Shown: piece by piece, positions 47,046 through 56,257 of the stretch | Position numbering within the stretch: position 1 is the first letter of the stretch | How the letters are laid out: each line of letters starts with the position of its first letter | Assembly: GCA_046048895.1 (NCBI GenBank) | Contig: JBJOFF010000006.1 | Coordinates: 1 to 60,881, forward strand | Length of the DNA stretch: 60,881 bases | Reading direction: 5' to 3' | Source: ZLKRG08 sp046048895 | GTDB taxonomy: Bacteria; Actinomycetota; Actinomycetes; Nanopelagicales; Nanopelagicaceae | Translations under genes and position numbers: made by a program | The notes under the pieces: generated by a model | Told to the model about the DNA's origin: nothing | What the model saw: only the letters and a program-made list of their open reading frames with translations | Databases searched by the model: none

Positions 47046-47713
47046 TGAACGAACAGAATAAACATAATAAAATTGTGCTTTGGCGACATGGCCAAACTGA
47101 TTGGAATATCGCCAATCGTTTTCAAGGATCTACTGATATTCCACTTAATGAAACTGGGTTGGCACAAGTAGCGCGTGCCGGAAAATTACTAACAGGTTTA
47201 GCACCAACTCAAATCATTTCTAGCGACTTGTCTCGCGCCTTCAATACTGCAAAAGCTCTGGCAGATTTAGTTGGTCTTGAAATTAAAAAAGATAAGAGAT
47301 TGCGTGAAACCGAAGGCGGAAACTGGGAAGGCAAGACTGGCGACGTAATTCGCGAAACTGATATCGAAAACTTTATTCGTTGGATTGATGGCGATGATAA
47401 TCCAGCAGGAGATACGGGAGAGCGTCGTAGTGAAGTGGCTGCTCGTGCAACAGCAGCAATTTATGAAGCGTTAGCTGGCAAGACTAATCAAACTTTAATT
47501 GTGGCAACTCACGGCGGTACCGCTCGTTGCATTCTTGGATCAATGCTTAATCTGCCGATGACCACCTGGGGATCAATTGGCGGTTTATCAAATGCCGCGT
47601 GGTCGATACTTTCAACTTCTCATAAGGGTCCAAATAATTGGAATCTAGTGGAACATAATTCAGGCTCGCTGCCTGAACCGATTTTTGGTGAAGAATCAGG
47701 TGGCGAGAAGTAG
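47045..47713 (+). CDS. histidine phosphatase family protein (GpgP/phosphoglycerate-mutase-like)
   Basis: A 222-residue phosphatase of the phosphoglycerate mutase superfamily. The phospho-histidine is in VLWRHGQTDWN, with LNETGLAQ, SDLSRAFNTAKAL, RLRETEGGNWEG and the second histidine in VATHGGTARCIL. In mycobacteria the homologue beside nadD-rsfS is glucosyl-3-phosphoglycerate phosphatase; that function is possible here on synteny only. It overlaps the rsfS stop by one nucleotide. Confidence 0.9.
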   Translation: MNEQNKHNKIVLWRHGQTDWNIANRFQGSTDIPLNETGLAQVARAGKLLTGLAPTQIISSDLSRAFNTAKALADLVGLEIKKDKRLRETEGGNWEGKTGDVIRETDIENFIRWIDGDDNPAGDTGERRSEVAARATAAIYEALAGKTNQTLIVATHGGTARCILGSMLNLPMTTWGSIGGLSNAAWSILSTSHKGPNNWNLVEHNSGSLPEPIFGEESGGEK

Positions 47714-47724
47714 TTTCTTTCGCT

Positions 47725-47732
47725 TGTAGAAT
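47725..47732 (+). promoter_or_regulatory. -10 region of tRNA-Ala
   Basis: TG followed directly by TAGAAT (47727-47732) sits about 21 nt before the tRNA, in the gap after the phosphatase gene. The core matches those before tRNA-Asn and tRNA-Met. No convincing -35 is visible. Confidence 0.4.
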
Positions 47733-47753
47733 TTCCGCCTGTTGCTAGTTAAC

Positions 47754-47829
47754 GGGCCTGTGGCGCAGCTGGTAGCGCACTTGCATGGCATGCAAGGGGT
47801 CAGGGGTTCAAATCCCCTCAGGTCCACCA
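47754..47829 (+). tRNA. tRNA-Ala (GGC)
   Basis: Acceptor GGGCCTG pairs with CAGGTCC (one G-U at the third pair; the G-U at pair 3 is the alanine identity element), the discriminator is A and CCA is encoded (47827-47829). The anticodon stem CTTGC/GCAAG closes a loop with anticodon GGC. The T-arm GGGGTTCAAATCCCC is regular. leuS begins 39 nt later with its own Shine-Dalgarno. Confidence 0.97.
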
Positions 47830-47868
47830 AAAGATAAAAGATAGATGAAGTAATTAAAAGGAGCAGCG

Positions 47869-50340
47869 ATGAGCACCGAACATCAAGCGTATGACTTCGC
47901 TTATGTTCAAGAGAAGTGGTTACCAATCTGGGATCAGATTGCACCATTTCGTTCTGGTCGCGCTGATGATCCTCGGCCTAAAAAATATGTATTAGATATG
48001 TTTCCATATCCTTCCGGTGATTTACATATGGGTCACGCGGAAGCGTATGCACTGGGCGATGTAATTGCCCGTTACTGGGCGCAAAAAGGTTTCAATGTCA
48101 TGCACCCAATTGGATGGGATGCATTTGGATTACCTGCAGAAAATGCAGCCATCAAGCGCGGCGTTGATCCTGCAGGTTGGACTTACGAAAATATCGCGGT
48201 TCAAAAAGCTTCTATGCGCCGATATGCATGTTCATTTGATTGGGAACGCGTCTTCAACACTTGTGATCCAGAATATTACAAATGGAATCAATGGCTATTT
48301 CTAAAGATGTACGAACGCGGCTTGGCTTACCGCAAAGATTCTGCCGTTAACTGGTGCCCAGATTGCCAAACTGTGTTAGCAAACGAACAAGTTGTGGCTG
48401 GATTGTGCGAACGTTGCGACACCGCAGTAACAAAGAAGAAATTGAATCAGTGGTATTTCAAGATCACAGACTATGCAGACCGTTTATTAGATGACATGCA
48501 ACAATTAGAAGGAAAGTGGCCAGAGAAGGTGCTGTTGATGCAGCGCAATTGGATTGGTCGTTCCTCTGGTGCAAATGTCACATTTGAAATCGAGGGTCGT
48601 ACTGAACCTATTTCAATTTACACCACTCGACCAGATACCTTATTCGGCGCCACATTTATGGTGGTGGCCGCAGATTCAGAGTTAGCGGCAGAGCTAGCTG
48701 GATCTTCTCCTGCAAAAGTGGAATTTGAAAAGTATCTCGAACAAGTCCGTGCCGCTTCTGATATCGAACGTTTAGCAACTGATCGTCCTAAAACCGGTGT
48801 TTTCTTGCAACGCTATGCAATTAATCCGGTAAATGGCGAGAAATTGCCGATTTGGGCTTCAGATTATGTCTTAGCAGATTACGGAACTGGCGCCATCATG
48901 GCAGTTCCAGCACACGATCAACGCGACTTAGATTTTGCAAGAGCAATGAAACTTCCGGTGCGCGTAGTTGTTGAAACTGGCGAAGCAGATCCTGCTGAGA
49001 GTGGCATCGCAACCGGAGGCGACGGAAAACTAATAAATTCTGGTGAATTAAATGGATTGAATAAATCAGACGCAATCGCCAAAATTATTTCAATACTTGA
49101 TGAAAAGAAATTAGCCAAAGCTTCGAACAACTATCGTCTTCGAGATTGGTTAATCTCTCGCCAACGTTATTGGGGCACCCCAATTCCAATTATTCATTGC
49201 GAAAAGTGCGGAGAAGTTCCAGTTCCTTTAGACCAACTTCCAGTGAAACTTCCGCCTGCCGCTGATTTAGATCTGAAACCAAAAGGTTCTTCACCACTTG
49301 GCGCCGCAGAAGATTGGGTGAATGTGCCATGCCCAAAGTGCAGTGCTCCAGCTAAACGTGATGCTGACACCATGGATACTTTCGTGGATTCATCTTGGTA
49401 TTACCTACGTTATGCAGATCCAACGAATCCAGATGCGCCATTTGATGTAAAGAAAATTGAAGAATGGTTGCCAGTAGATCAATATGTTGGTGGAGTCACC
49501 CACGCAATTTTGCATCTGCTTTATAGCCGTTTCTTCACAAAAGTTTTATTTGATATGGGAATGGTTAAATTCAATGAACCATTTACCAGGCTTTTAAATC
49601 AAGGCATGGTCATTATGGATGGCTCTGCAATGTCTAAATCTCGTGGAAATTTAGTTCGCCTATCTGACGAACTACAAAATCATGGCGTGGATGCCATCCG
49701 CTTAACCATGGTCTTCTCAGGTCCTCCAGAAGATGATGTTGACTGGGCCGATGTCTCGCCATCAGGTTCCGTTAAATTCTTATCGCGTGCTTGGCGCTTA
49801 TCTGGCGATGTCACAAGCGCACCGGGCGTAGATTTTTCAATGGGCAACTTAGAGCTTCGAAAAGCCACCCATAAAGCACTTCATGACGCAGCTTTTGCAG
49901 TGGAATCTTTCCGTTTCAATGTGGCGGTTGCCCGTGTAATGGAGCTAGTTAATGCAACTAGAAAAGCGATTGATTCTGGTTGTGGCGCAGCCGATCCTGC
50001 CGTTCGCGAAGCTGCAGAAGCGACTGCAATTATGCTCTCATTGGTTGCACCATTTACCGCAGAAGAGATGTGGGAACGCTTGGGACATAAACCATCTGTA
50101 GCACTAGCTGGATGGCCAACTGTTGATGAATCATTGCTCGTAGCAGATGCAGTCACTGCAGTGCTTCAGATAAATGGCAAAATTAAAGAGCGCATTGAAG
50201 TTGCGCCTGATATCACAGATTCTGAGTTGGAAGCTTTAGCTTTAGCTAACCCAGCAATAATCGCAGCTCTAGGTGGGGCGAAACCGGTAAAAATTATTAC
50301 GCGTGCTCCAAAATTGGTAAATCTCGTCATTCCAAATTAG
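47869..50340 (+). CDS. leuS: leucyl-tRNA synthetase
   Basis: Charges tRNA-Leu. The 823-residue class I enzyme has the HIGH-like motif in PYPSGDLHMGHAEAY (near residue 50), cysteine pairs in WCPDCQ and CERCD (about 150-180), the CP1 editing domain with TRPDTLFGATFMV, and the KMSKS-like AMSKSRGN near residue 585. The anticodon-binding domain and the LeuRS C-terminal domain complete it. AAGGAG precedes the ATG. Length and domain order are normal. Confidence 0.97.
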   Translation: MSTEHQAYDFAYVQEKWLPIWDQIAPFRSGRADDPRPKKYVLDMFPYPSGDLHMGHAEAYALGDVIARYWAQKGFNVMHPIGWDAFGLPAENAAIKRGVDPAGWTYENIAVQKASMRRYACSFDWERVFNTCDPEYYKWNQWLFLKMYERGLAYRKDSAVNWCPDCQTVLANEQVVAGLCERCDTAVTKKKLNQWYFKITDYADRLLDDMQQLEGKWPEKVLLMQRNWIGRSSGANVTFEIEGRTEPISIYTTRPDTLFGATFMVVAADSELAAELAGSSPAKVEFEKYLEQVRAASDIERLATDRPKTGVFLQRYAINPVNGEKLPIWASDYVLADYGTGAIMAVPAHDQRDLDFARAMKLPVRVVVETGEADPAESGIATGGDGKLINSGELNGLNKSDAIAKIISILDEKKLAKASNNYRLRDWLISRQRYWGTPIPIIHCEKCGEVPVPLDQLPVKLPPAADLDLKPKGSSPLGAAEDWVNVPCPKCSAPAKRDADTMDTFVDSSWYYLRYADPTNPDAPFDVKKIEEWLPVDQYVGGVTHAILHLLYSRFFTKVLFDMGMVKFNEPFTRLLNQGMVIMDGSAMSKSRGNLVRLSDELQNHGVDAIRLTMVFSGPPEDDVDWADVSPSGSVKFLSRAWRLSGDVTSAPGVDFSMGNLELRKATHKALHDAAFAVESFRFNVAVARVMELVNATRKAIDSGCGAADPAVREAAEATAIMLSLVAPFTAEEMWERLGHKPSVALAGWPTVDESLLVADAVTAVLQINGKIKERIEVAPDITDSELEALALANPAIIAALGGAKPVKIITRAPKLVNLVIPN

Positions 50341-50376
50341 TTATCCCCAGTTACTTTTCTTGCTCAGCAATCCACA
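50341..50376. promoter_or_regulatory. two DnaA-box-like 9-mers before comEA
   Basis: TTATCCCCA (50341-50349) differs at one position from the DnaA consensus TTATCCACA, and CAATCCACA (50368-50376) differs at two. They lie in the 60-bp gap between leuS and comEA. Two imperfect matches are not an origin; they may titrate DnaA or be chance. Confidence 0.3.
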
Positions 50377-50400
50377 GGGTGCTATTGATTTATTTGCACC

Positions 50401-51021
50401 ATGCAAACTAAAACTATTGATGCGCTGCGACTCTGGTGGCGCGAAATTAATTTCACTACCGGGCAACGAAAAGCCTTATTGGCGGTTGCAATTTCGGCGA
50501 TTGCAGTTAGCGCCTTCTTTATATTTAAACCTCATACTGCTGAAGCAATTGTCACGCCAACGCCAACCATTTTGGCGCCGCCAATGCTGGTAGTTGATGT
50601 GCAAGGTGAAGTTCTAAAACCTGGTGTATATGAATTGCCAACCAATTCCCGCGTTAATGATGCAATCAAGGCTGCTGGCGGAGCAAGCAAAAATGCAGAT
50701 CTCTCATATATTAATCAAGCTCGATTAGTTAAAGATGGCGAACAAATATATGTGGAACGAAAATTAAGTATCAGCAGCGGTACCTCTAGCAACCGAACTA
50801 CTGCCAGAAGAAGTAGCAACACTTTAACTGGCATCCTCAATATCAATCGTGCGACCACCAAGGAGCTAGAGAAGTTGCCCGGCATTGGTCCGGTTTTAGC
50901 CAGTCGAATTATTGATTATCGAAAGCTAAACGGTAATTTTCAAAGCATCGAAGAACTCGGCAAAGTACAAGGGATAGGCGCTTCAACATTAGAGAAGTTC
51001 AAGTCCAAGATTCGCGTTTAG
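50401..51021 (+). CDS. comEA: ComEA-type DNA-binding protein (SLBB + helix-hairpin-helix)
   Basis: Binds incoming double-stranded DNA at the outer face of the membrane during DNA uptake. The 206-residue protein has an N-terminal membrane segment (about 24-41), an SLBB domain (VVDVQGEVLKPGVYELPTN and following) at about 60-120, a Ser/Thr-rich linker, and a C-terminal pair of helix-hairpin-helix motifs: LNINRATTKELEKLPGIGPVLASRI and GKVQGIGASTLEKFKS. It directly precedes comEC. Confidence 0.92.
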   Translation: MQTKTIDALRLWWREINFTTGQRKALLAVAISAIAVSAFFIFKPHTAEAIVTPTPTILAPPMLVVDVQGEVLKPGVYELPTNSRVNDAIKAAGGASKNADLSYINQARLVKDGEQIYVERKLSISSGTSSNRTTARRSSNTLTGILNINRATTKELEKLPGIGPVLASRIIDYRKLNGNFQSIEELGKVQGIGASTLEKFKSKIRV

Positions 51022-51044
51022 CTCTAATAGGCGCATCCATCTGG

Positions 51045-53036
51045 TTGGGTGCGCTTTTACAGAGTTGGATTGCACCGTGGCGCATCTGCTTAATTGCAGG
51101 TGCGCTTGCGATTTTTACTCGAAAAAAGAGCGCAGTGGTTCTATTGGCATTTCTAGTAGGCGCTAGCGTTATGAGTATTCGACAGAGCTCACTCGAAGCA
51201 TCTGAAATTCATAAATTAATTGGTCAGAGAGTAACGCTAACTTTCACAGTCACTACTGATCCTAAACGCATCAAGAATAATAAAATAAGTTTGATTGCTA
51301 AATCAAAGGGTGTACCAGTAAGAGTTATTGGTTACGGCCAGGAGTATCTACCATCAGCTAAATTCAAAGCGACCGGCAAATTGTTCGAGAGTAGTGAACC
51401 AAGAGTTGCCGCGCTATTTTTAAGTTGGGAGAAATTTACTCCGCTGGAATCTCCATCCTGGTGGCAGACGCAGTTAGGTAAAGTTCGAAGCGGGTTACGT
51501 GAAGAATCTAAAAGCGAACCGCTAATTCCGGGAATGGTTCTTGGTGATACCTCGTTGCAGAGCGCCGAATTTACAGATGCGATGCGAAGATCAGGACTGA
51601 CACATTTAACGGCAGTCTCTGGCGCTAACTTTGCCATTATTAGTTCATTTCTACTTTGGATTATGCAATTTCCAATTAAACAAGTTCGAATTAGATTGCT
51701 AGTAACCTCGCTGGCGCTTATTGCGTTCATCGGCTTGGTGAGACCTTCTCCTTCTGTACTTCGCGCTGCCGCTATGGCAGCAGTGGTAATTTTCTCCAAA
51801 TCACATAGAACTCAGAGCGATTCCATACCATCGCTAGGTTTTGCCATTGCCATAGTGGTGATTGCAGATCCTTGGCAAGCAAGAGATCCGGGATTTGCGC
51901 TCTCAGTTTTAGCCACCGCCGGGTTGTTGCTAATTGCCCCCAAATTAAAGTTACCTAAATGGTTTGCCGAGCCAATTGCAGCTACTTTGCTCTGTTCACC
52001 AATCATTGTGGCCTTGAGCGGCTATTTATCGATTACTTCAATTATTGCAAATGTCTTAGCCGCACCTTTTGTCGCTCCAGTTACGATTTTGGGATTCATT
52101 GCCGCCTTAGCGCCCCCTATCGCACCAATATTGATAGCTCTAGCCAAAATTCCAGCTGGGTTCATTACCAAGATTGCATATCGCGCTGCAGAATTTCCAG
52201 TAATTCAATTAAAGAGTGCGCTATTAATTATAGGCATCGCAGCACTGATCTACTTTGGTAAGAAGTACTTGATCTTAATTTTGCCATTAATTTTGCTTTT
52301 GACCTTCTGGCAGCGCTGGCCGAATAATGATTGGCAGATCGCAAATTGCGATGTTGGCCAAGGCGATGCAATGGTGCTCAAAGTCGCACCTGGAAGCGCG
52401 GTAATTGTTGATGTTGGTCCAGAACCTAAATTAATCGACCAATGTTTGAAGTCACTAAATATCTCTCACATTCCACTTTTAATTTTGACTCATGGACACG
52501 AAGATCACGTTGGCGGATTAGCTGGAGCGATAAAAAATCGAAGCATCGGCAGCATTAAGAGCCAAGCTAGTCGAGGAGAGATTATTCAAATTGGACAGAT
52601 GCGAATTGAATTCCTCTGGCCAGATAGCGCAACCCATACTTTTGCAGACAACGGAGGAGAAGGTAGTGAAGTAAATAATCAGAGCATGGTTGCGCTGATA
52701 ACGACGCCAGATTATCGATTGTTAACCACGGGAGATATTGAGCCTGATGCGCAAAGTTTAATTTCTCCACCTAAAGTTGATTACTTAAAAGTGGCACACC
52801 ACGCATCCAAGTTCCAAGATCTACGATTTAATCAATTAGCAGATCCTGCCTTGGCAATTGTCAGCGTGGGCAAAGGGAATAAGTACGGCCACCCTGCAGA
52901 ATCCACGTTGCGCCTCTTTAAAGCGGTGGTGCGCACCGATATAAATGGGGCCATTGCAATTGACCCGATTACCGGAAGCATTTCATCTAGTAGGGTCGGC
53001 GCATTCGGATTACCTGTTTTATGGAGGATTGCGTGA
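51045..53036 (+). CDS. comEC: ComEC/Rec2 DNA-uptake channel protein
   Basis: Membrane channel carrying single-stranded DNA into the cell. Three parts are visible: an N-terminal membrane/OB region (to about 150), the Competence domain (about 165-410, LTHLTAVSGANFAI then many helices), and a C-terminal metallo-beta-lactamase-like domain (NCDVGQGDAMVLK, LTHGHEDHVGG, AHHASK). TTG 51045 is the first usable start codon, but the frame is open further upstream and reads SRLALIGASIWLGALL, which resembles the usual ComEC beginning. The true start may be earlier and non-canonical. Confidence 0.92.
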   Translation: MGALLQSWIAPWRICLIAGALAIFTRKKSAVVLLAFLVGASVMSIRQSSLEASEIHKLIGQRVTLTFTVTTDPKRIKNNKISLIAKSKGVPVRVIGYGQEYLPSAKFKATGKLFESSEPRVAALFLSWEKFTPLESPSWWQTQLGKVRSGLREESKSEPLIPGMVLGDTSLQSAEFTDAMRRSGLTHLTAVSGANFAIISSFLLWIMQFPIKQVRIRLLVTSLALIAFIGLVRPSPSVLRAAAMAAVVIFSKSHRTQSDSIPSLGFAIAIVVIADPWQARDPGFALSVLATAGLLLIAPKLKLPKWFAEPIAATLLCSPIIVALSGYLSITSIIANVLAAPFVAPVTILGFIAALAPPIAPILIALAKIPAGFITKIAYRAAEFPVIQLKSALLIIGIAALIYFGKKYLILILPLILLLTFWQRWPNNDWQIANCDVGQGDAMVLKVAPGSAVIVDVGPEPKLIDQCLKSLNISHIPLLILTHGHEDHVGGLAGAIKNRSIGSIKSQASRGEIIQIGQMRIEFLWPDSATHTFADNGGEGSEVNNQSMVALITTPDYRLLTTGDIEPDAQSLISPPKVDYLKVAHHASKFQDLRFNQLADPALAIVSVGKGNKYGHPAESTLRLFKAVVRTDINGAIAIDPITGSISSSRVGAFGLPVLWRIA

Positions 53037-53986
53037 AGGATATCTATCTGCTGCTTGGCTCAGAGGCCGCGCTTGCAGATCGTGCGCTATCAAAAATCAT
53101 CGCCCAACTTCGCGAACAGAATGCGGAAATTACAACTTTATTTGCAGGTGAAGTAACGGTCGGAGAAATATCAGATGCGCTTTCACCTTCACTTTTTTCA
53201 GAACGTCGCGCTTTGATACTTCGAGATCTACAGGATTTAGCAGAAGATGCGAAGATTGAAATTACCAGGTACTTGGATGCAATAGATCCAACGTTAACTT
53301 TAGTTTTGGTGCATAAAGGTGGAGTAAAAGGTAAAGCGTTGCTAGATCAGATAAAGAAGAGCAAACCAGAATTAGTAGCGTGTGATCCGTTAAAGAAGGA
53401 ATCCGAGAAGGAAGAATTTGTTAAGAACTTATTTATGGATTTGGGACGAAAAGCTTCGCCAGCTGCAATAAGCGCATTAGTAAATGCCACCGGAACCGAT
53501 CTTCGAGAATTAAGTGCTGCGGTATCGCAATTAGCAACTGATTCACCAGCTGGTGTAATTGAGGATTCGCATGTAAACAAATATCACCAAGGGAAGATTG
53601 AAACCACTGGTTTTGATGTGGCTGATAAAGTTATGGAGGGAAATTTTGCTGAAAGTTTAATTACCCTTCGCCATGCAATTACCACCGGAACTGATCCGGT
53701 AATGATTACCAGCGCAATTGCTTCAAGCCTTAGAGGAATCGCGAAAGTTTCAGGTACCAATCGCGCACAGAAGTCATTTGAATTAGCAGGGGAGTTGGGA
53801 ATGGCCCCATGGCAGATTGATAAAGCTCGTCGCCAACTAAATGGCTGGAACGCAACGACTTTAACCGCAGCGGTTGAGGCAATTGCGAAGTGCGATGCTC
53901 AGGTCAAAGGTGGGGCGAGCGACCCGATTTATGCGCTCGAACAGGCGCTATCTCGGATCTGCGCTGCACGCTCGGGCGAGCTATAA
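53021..53986 (+). CDS. holA: DNA polymerase III delta subunit
   Basis: Clamp-loader subunit that opens the sliding clamp. The 321-residue protein matches HolA: DIYLLLGSEAALADRAL at the start, a middle region with RALILRDLQDLAED and TLVLVHKGGVKGKALLD, the AISALVNATGTDLRELSAAVSQLA segment and a C-terminal collar domain. ATG 53021 overlaps comEC by 16 nt; GTG 53033 (GTGA overlap with the comEC stop) is an equally good start and nearer the family N-terminus. comEA-comEC-holA-rpsT is a standard actinobacterial order. Confidence 0.93.
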   Translation: MEDCVKDIYLLLGSEAALADRALSKIIAQLREQNAEITTLFAGEVTVGEISDALSPSLFSERRALILRDLQDLAEDAKIEITRYLDAIDPTLTLVLVHKGGVKGKALLDQIKKSKPELVACDPLKKESEKEEFVKNLFMDLGRKASPAAISALVNATGTDLRELSAAVSQLATDSPAGVIEDSHVNKYHQGKIETTGFDVADKVMEGNFAESLITLRHAITTGTDPVMITSAIASSLRGIAKVSGTNRAQKSFELAGELGMAPWQIDKARRQLNGWNATTLTAAVEAIAKCDAQVKGGASDPIYALEQALSRICAARSGEL

Positions 53987-54097
53987 GCGCGATTTGAGCG
54001 TGACTAAGTGCGCTGGTAACCTTTGCAACCTGTCCGCGTAAGGGCGGCAAGTACAAATGAGTAAAATTAAGTAAATGGGATTTAGGGAGTTATATAA

Positions 54098-54361
54098 GTG
54101 GCAAACATCAAGTCGCAGATTAAGCGAATCAAGACCAACGAGAAGGCTCGTCAGCGTAACAAGGCGGTCTCATCAGGTCTAAAGAGCGCAATCCGTAAGT
54201 TCCGCGATGCAGTTGCTTCAGGTGACTCTGCAAAGGTTCAGTCCGAACTTCGTAGCGCTTCACGCCTTCTAGATGTTGCAGTTGCGAAGGGTGTAATTCA
54301 CCGCAACAACGCAGCTAATAAGAAGTCTGCAATGGCTAAGGCCGCTGCAGCTAAGAAGTAA
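54098..54361 (+). CDS. rpsT: 30S ribosomal protein S20
   Basis: Primary 16S rRNA-binding protein of the small subunit. The 87-residue basic, helical protein starts ANIKSQIKRIKTNEKARQRN and ends in a lysine/alanine-rich tail. The start codon is GTG 54098 with GGGAG 8 nt upstream. The 110-bp gap after holA presumably holds its promoter, but I see no clear one. S20 is often weakly initiated and autoregulated in other bacteria. Confidence 0.97.
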   Translation: MANIKSQIKRIKTNEKARQRNKAVSSGLKSAIRKFRDAVASGDSAKVQSELRSASRLLDVAVAKGVIHRNNAANKKSAMAKAAAAKK

Positions 54362-54382
54362 TTAGCTAATTAATTAGCCGCC

Positions 54383-56257
54383 ATGCCGGCAATTCCATTA
54401 AGTAAGGCTCCACAGCCTGCCTCGACTGACCCTGGTCAGATTCGTAACTTCTGCATCATTGCGCATATCGATCACGGCAAATCAACACTTGCAGATCGCA
54501 TGCTTCAAATTACTGAAGTGGTAGATCCTCGCCAGATGCGAGCACAATATTTAGATCGCATGGATATCGAACGCGAACGTGGCATCACCATTAAATCTCA
54601 AGCAGTACGTCTGCCATGGCGTTCCGGTCGTGACGGCAAGGATTACATCCTTAACATGATTGATACCCCGGGCCACGTTGACTTTACTTATGAAGTTTCC
54701 CGATCATTGGCTGCATGCGAAGGTGCAATCCTCTTAGTGGATTGTGCACAAGGAATCGAAGCGCAGACATTGGCAAACTTATATCTAGCCATGGAAAATA
54801 ATCTTCGGATTATTCCAGTACTAAATAAGATCGATTTGCCTGCAGCACAACCAGAGAAGTTTGCATTAGAACTTTCTAAATTAATCGGCTGTCAGCCAGA
54901 AGAAGTTTTACGCGTATCAGGTAAGACCGGTGTTGGTGTTGAGGAATTGCTCGATGAAATCGTGGATCAAATTCCGGCACCGGTTGGCAATAAAGATGCC
55001 GAAACTCGAGCCTTAATTTTCGACTCTGTTTACGATGTTTATCGAGGCGTAGTTACTTATGTGCGAGTAGTAGATGGCAAGCTTTCGCCGCGCGATCAGA
55101 TTCAAATGTATTCAACTGGCGCACGCCATGAATTATTGGAAATTGGCGCTATTTCTCCAGAGCCAATTGCATCTCAAGGTTTGGGTGTGGGAGAAGTAGG
55201 GTATTTAATAACTGGAGTAAAAGATGTTCGCCAATCACGTGTTGGTGACACGGTAACTCTTTATCAGAAACCTACAAAAGAACCACTGGCTGGTTATAAA
55301 GATCCAAAGCCGATGGTTTTCTCTGGCCTTTATCCAATTGATGGCGCCGAGTTTCCAATGCTTCGCGAAGCGCTAGATAAATTGCAATTAAATGACGCAG
55401 CGTTGGTCTATGAACCAGAGAGCTCTGCCGCGCTTGGATTTGGATTCCGTTGCGGCTTTTTAGGTTTGTTACACATGGAAATTGTGCGTGAGCGACTAGA
55501 GCGCGAAGCGGGACTTAACTTAATTTCAACGGCGCCAAACGTAGTTTATGAAGTGGAATTAGAAGACGGTAAGCAAATAACTGTTACCAACCCTTCCGAA
55601 TTTCCAAATGGAAAGATTAAAGAAGTCCAAGAACCAATCGTCAAAGCAACCATCTTGGCGCCTTCTGAATATATTGGAACCATCATGGAACTCTGCCAAG
55701 ATCGTCGCGGAACTTTGCTGGGCATGGATTACTTATCTGAAGATCGCGTTGAAATTAGATATGACTTGCCACTTGCAGAAATTGTTTTTGATTTCTTTGA
55801 TCAATTGAAATCACGTACCAAAGGTTATGCTTCATTAGATTATGAAGATAAAGGCAATTTACCTGGCAACTTGGTTAAAGTGGATATCCTGCTAAACGCA
55901 GAGACGGTTGATGCTTTTAGCGCAATCGTTCACCGCGATAAGGCATATGCATATGGCGTGATGATGACTGGCAAGTTGCGTGAACTTATTCCAAGGCAAC
56001 AATTCGAAGTTCCAATTCAAGCTGCAATTGGTGCCAAAATTATTGCCCGCGAAAATATTCGTGCAATCCGAAAAGACGTGCTTGCAAAATGTTATGGCGG
56101 CGACATCACTCGTAAGCGCAAACTTCTGGAGAAGCAGAAGGAAGGCAAGAAGCGCATGAAGATGGTGGGACGTGTAGAAGTGCCACAGGAAGCGTTCGTG
56201 GCAGCGCTTGCTACAGATGCAGATATCGAAAAGGTTAAGGCAGCGCGCGATAAATAA
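54383..56257 (+). CDS. lepA: elongation factor 4 (LepA)
   Basis: Ribosome-associated GTPase that affects translation initiation and elongation. The 624-residue protein has the G1 motif AHIDHGKSTLADR, G2 ERERGITIKSQ, G3 DTPGHVDFTYE, G4 NKIDLPAA and the LepA-specific C-terminal domain (DITRKRKLLEKQKEGKKRMK). It starts 21 nt after rpsT; a 14-bp perfect palindrome GCTAATTAATTAGC (54365-54378) lies just before the ATG and there is no Shine-Dalgarno. Its stop overlaps hemW (TAATG). Confidence 0.97.
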   Translation: MPAIPLSKAPQPASTDPGQIRNFCIIAHIDHGKSTLADRMLQITEVVDPRQMRAQYLDRMDIERERGITIKSQAVRLPWRSGRDGKDYILNMIDTPGHVDFTYEVSRSLAACEGAILLVDCAQGIEAQTLANLYLAMENNLRIIPVLNKIDLPAAQPEKFALELSKLIGCQPEEVLRVSGKTGVGVEELLDEIVDQIPAPVGNKDAETRALIFDSVYDVYRGVVTYVRVVDGKLSPRDQIQMYSTGARHELLEIGAISPEPIASQGLGVGEVGYLITGVKDVRQSRVGDTVTLYQKPTKEPLAGYKDPKPMVFSGLYPIDGAEFPMLREALDKLQLNDAALVYEPESSAALGFGFRCGFLGLLHMEIVRERLEREAGLNLISTAPNVVYEVELEDGKQITVTNPSEFPNGKIKEVQEPIVKATILAPSEYIGTIMELCQDRRGTLLGMDYLSEDRVEIRYDLPLAEIVFDFFDQLKSRTKGYASLDYEDKGNLPGNLVKVDILLNAETVDAFSAIVHRDKAYAYGVMMTGKLRELIPRQQFEVPIQAAIGAKIIARENIRAIRKDVLAKCYGGDITRKRKLLEKQKEGKKRMKMVGRVEVPQEAFVAALATDADIEKVKAARDK

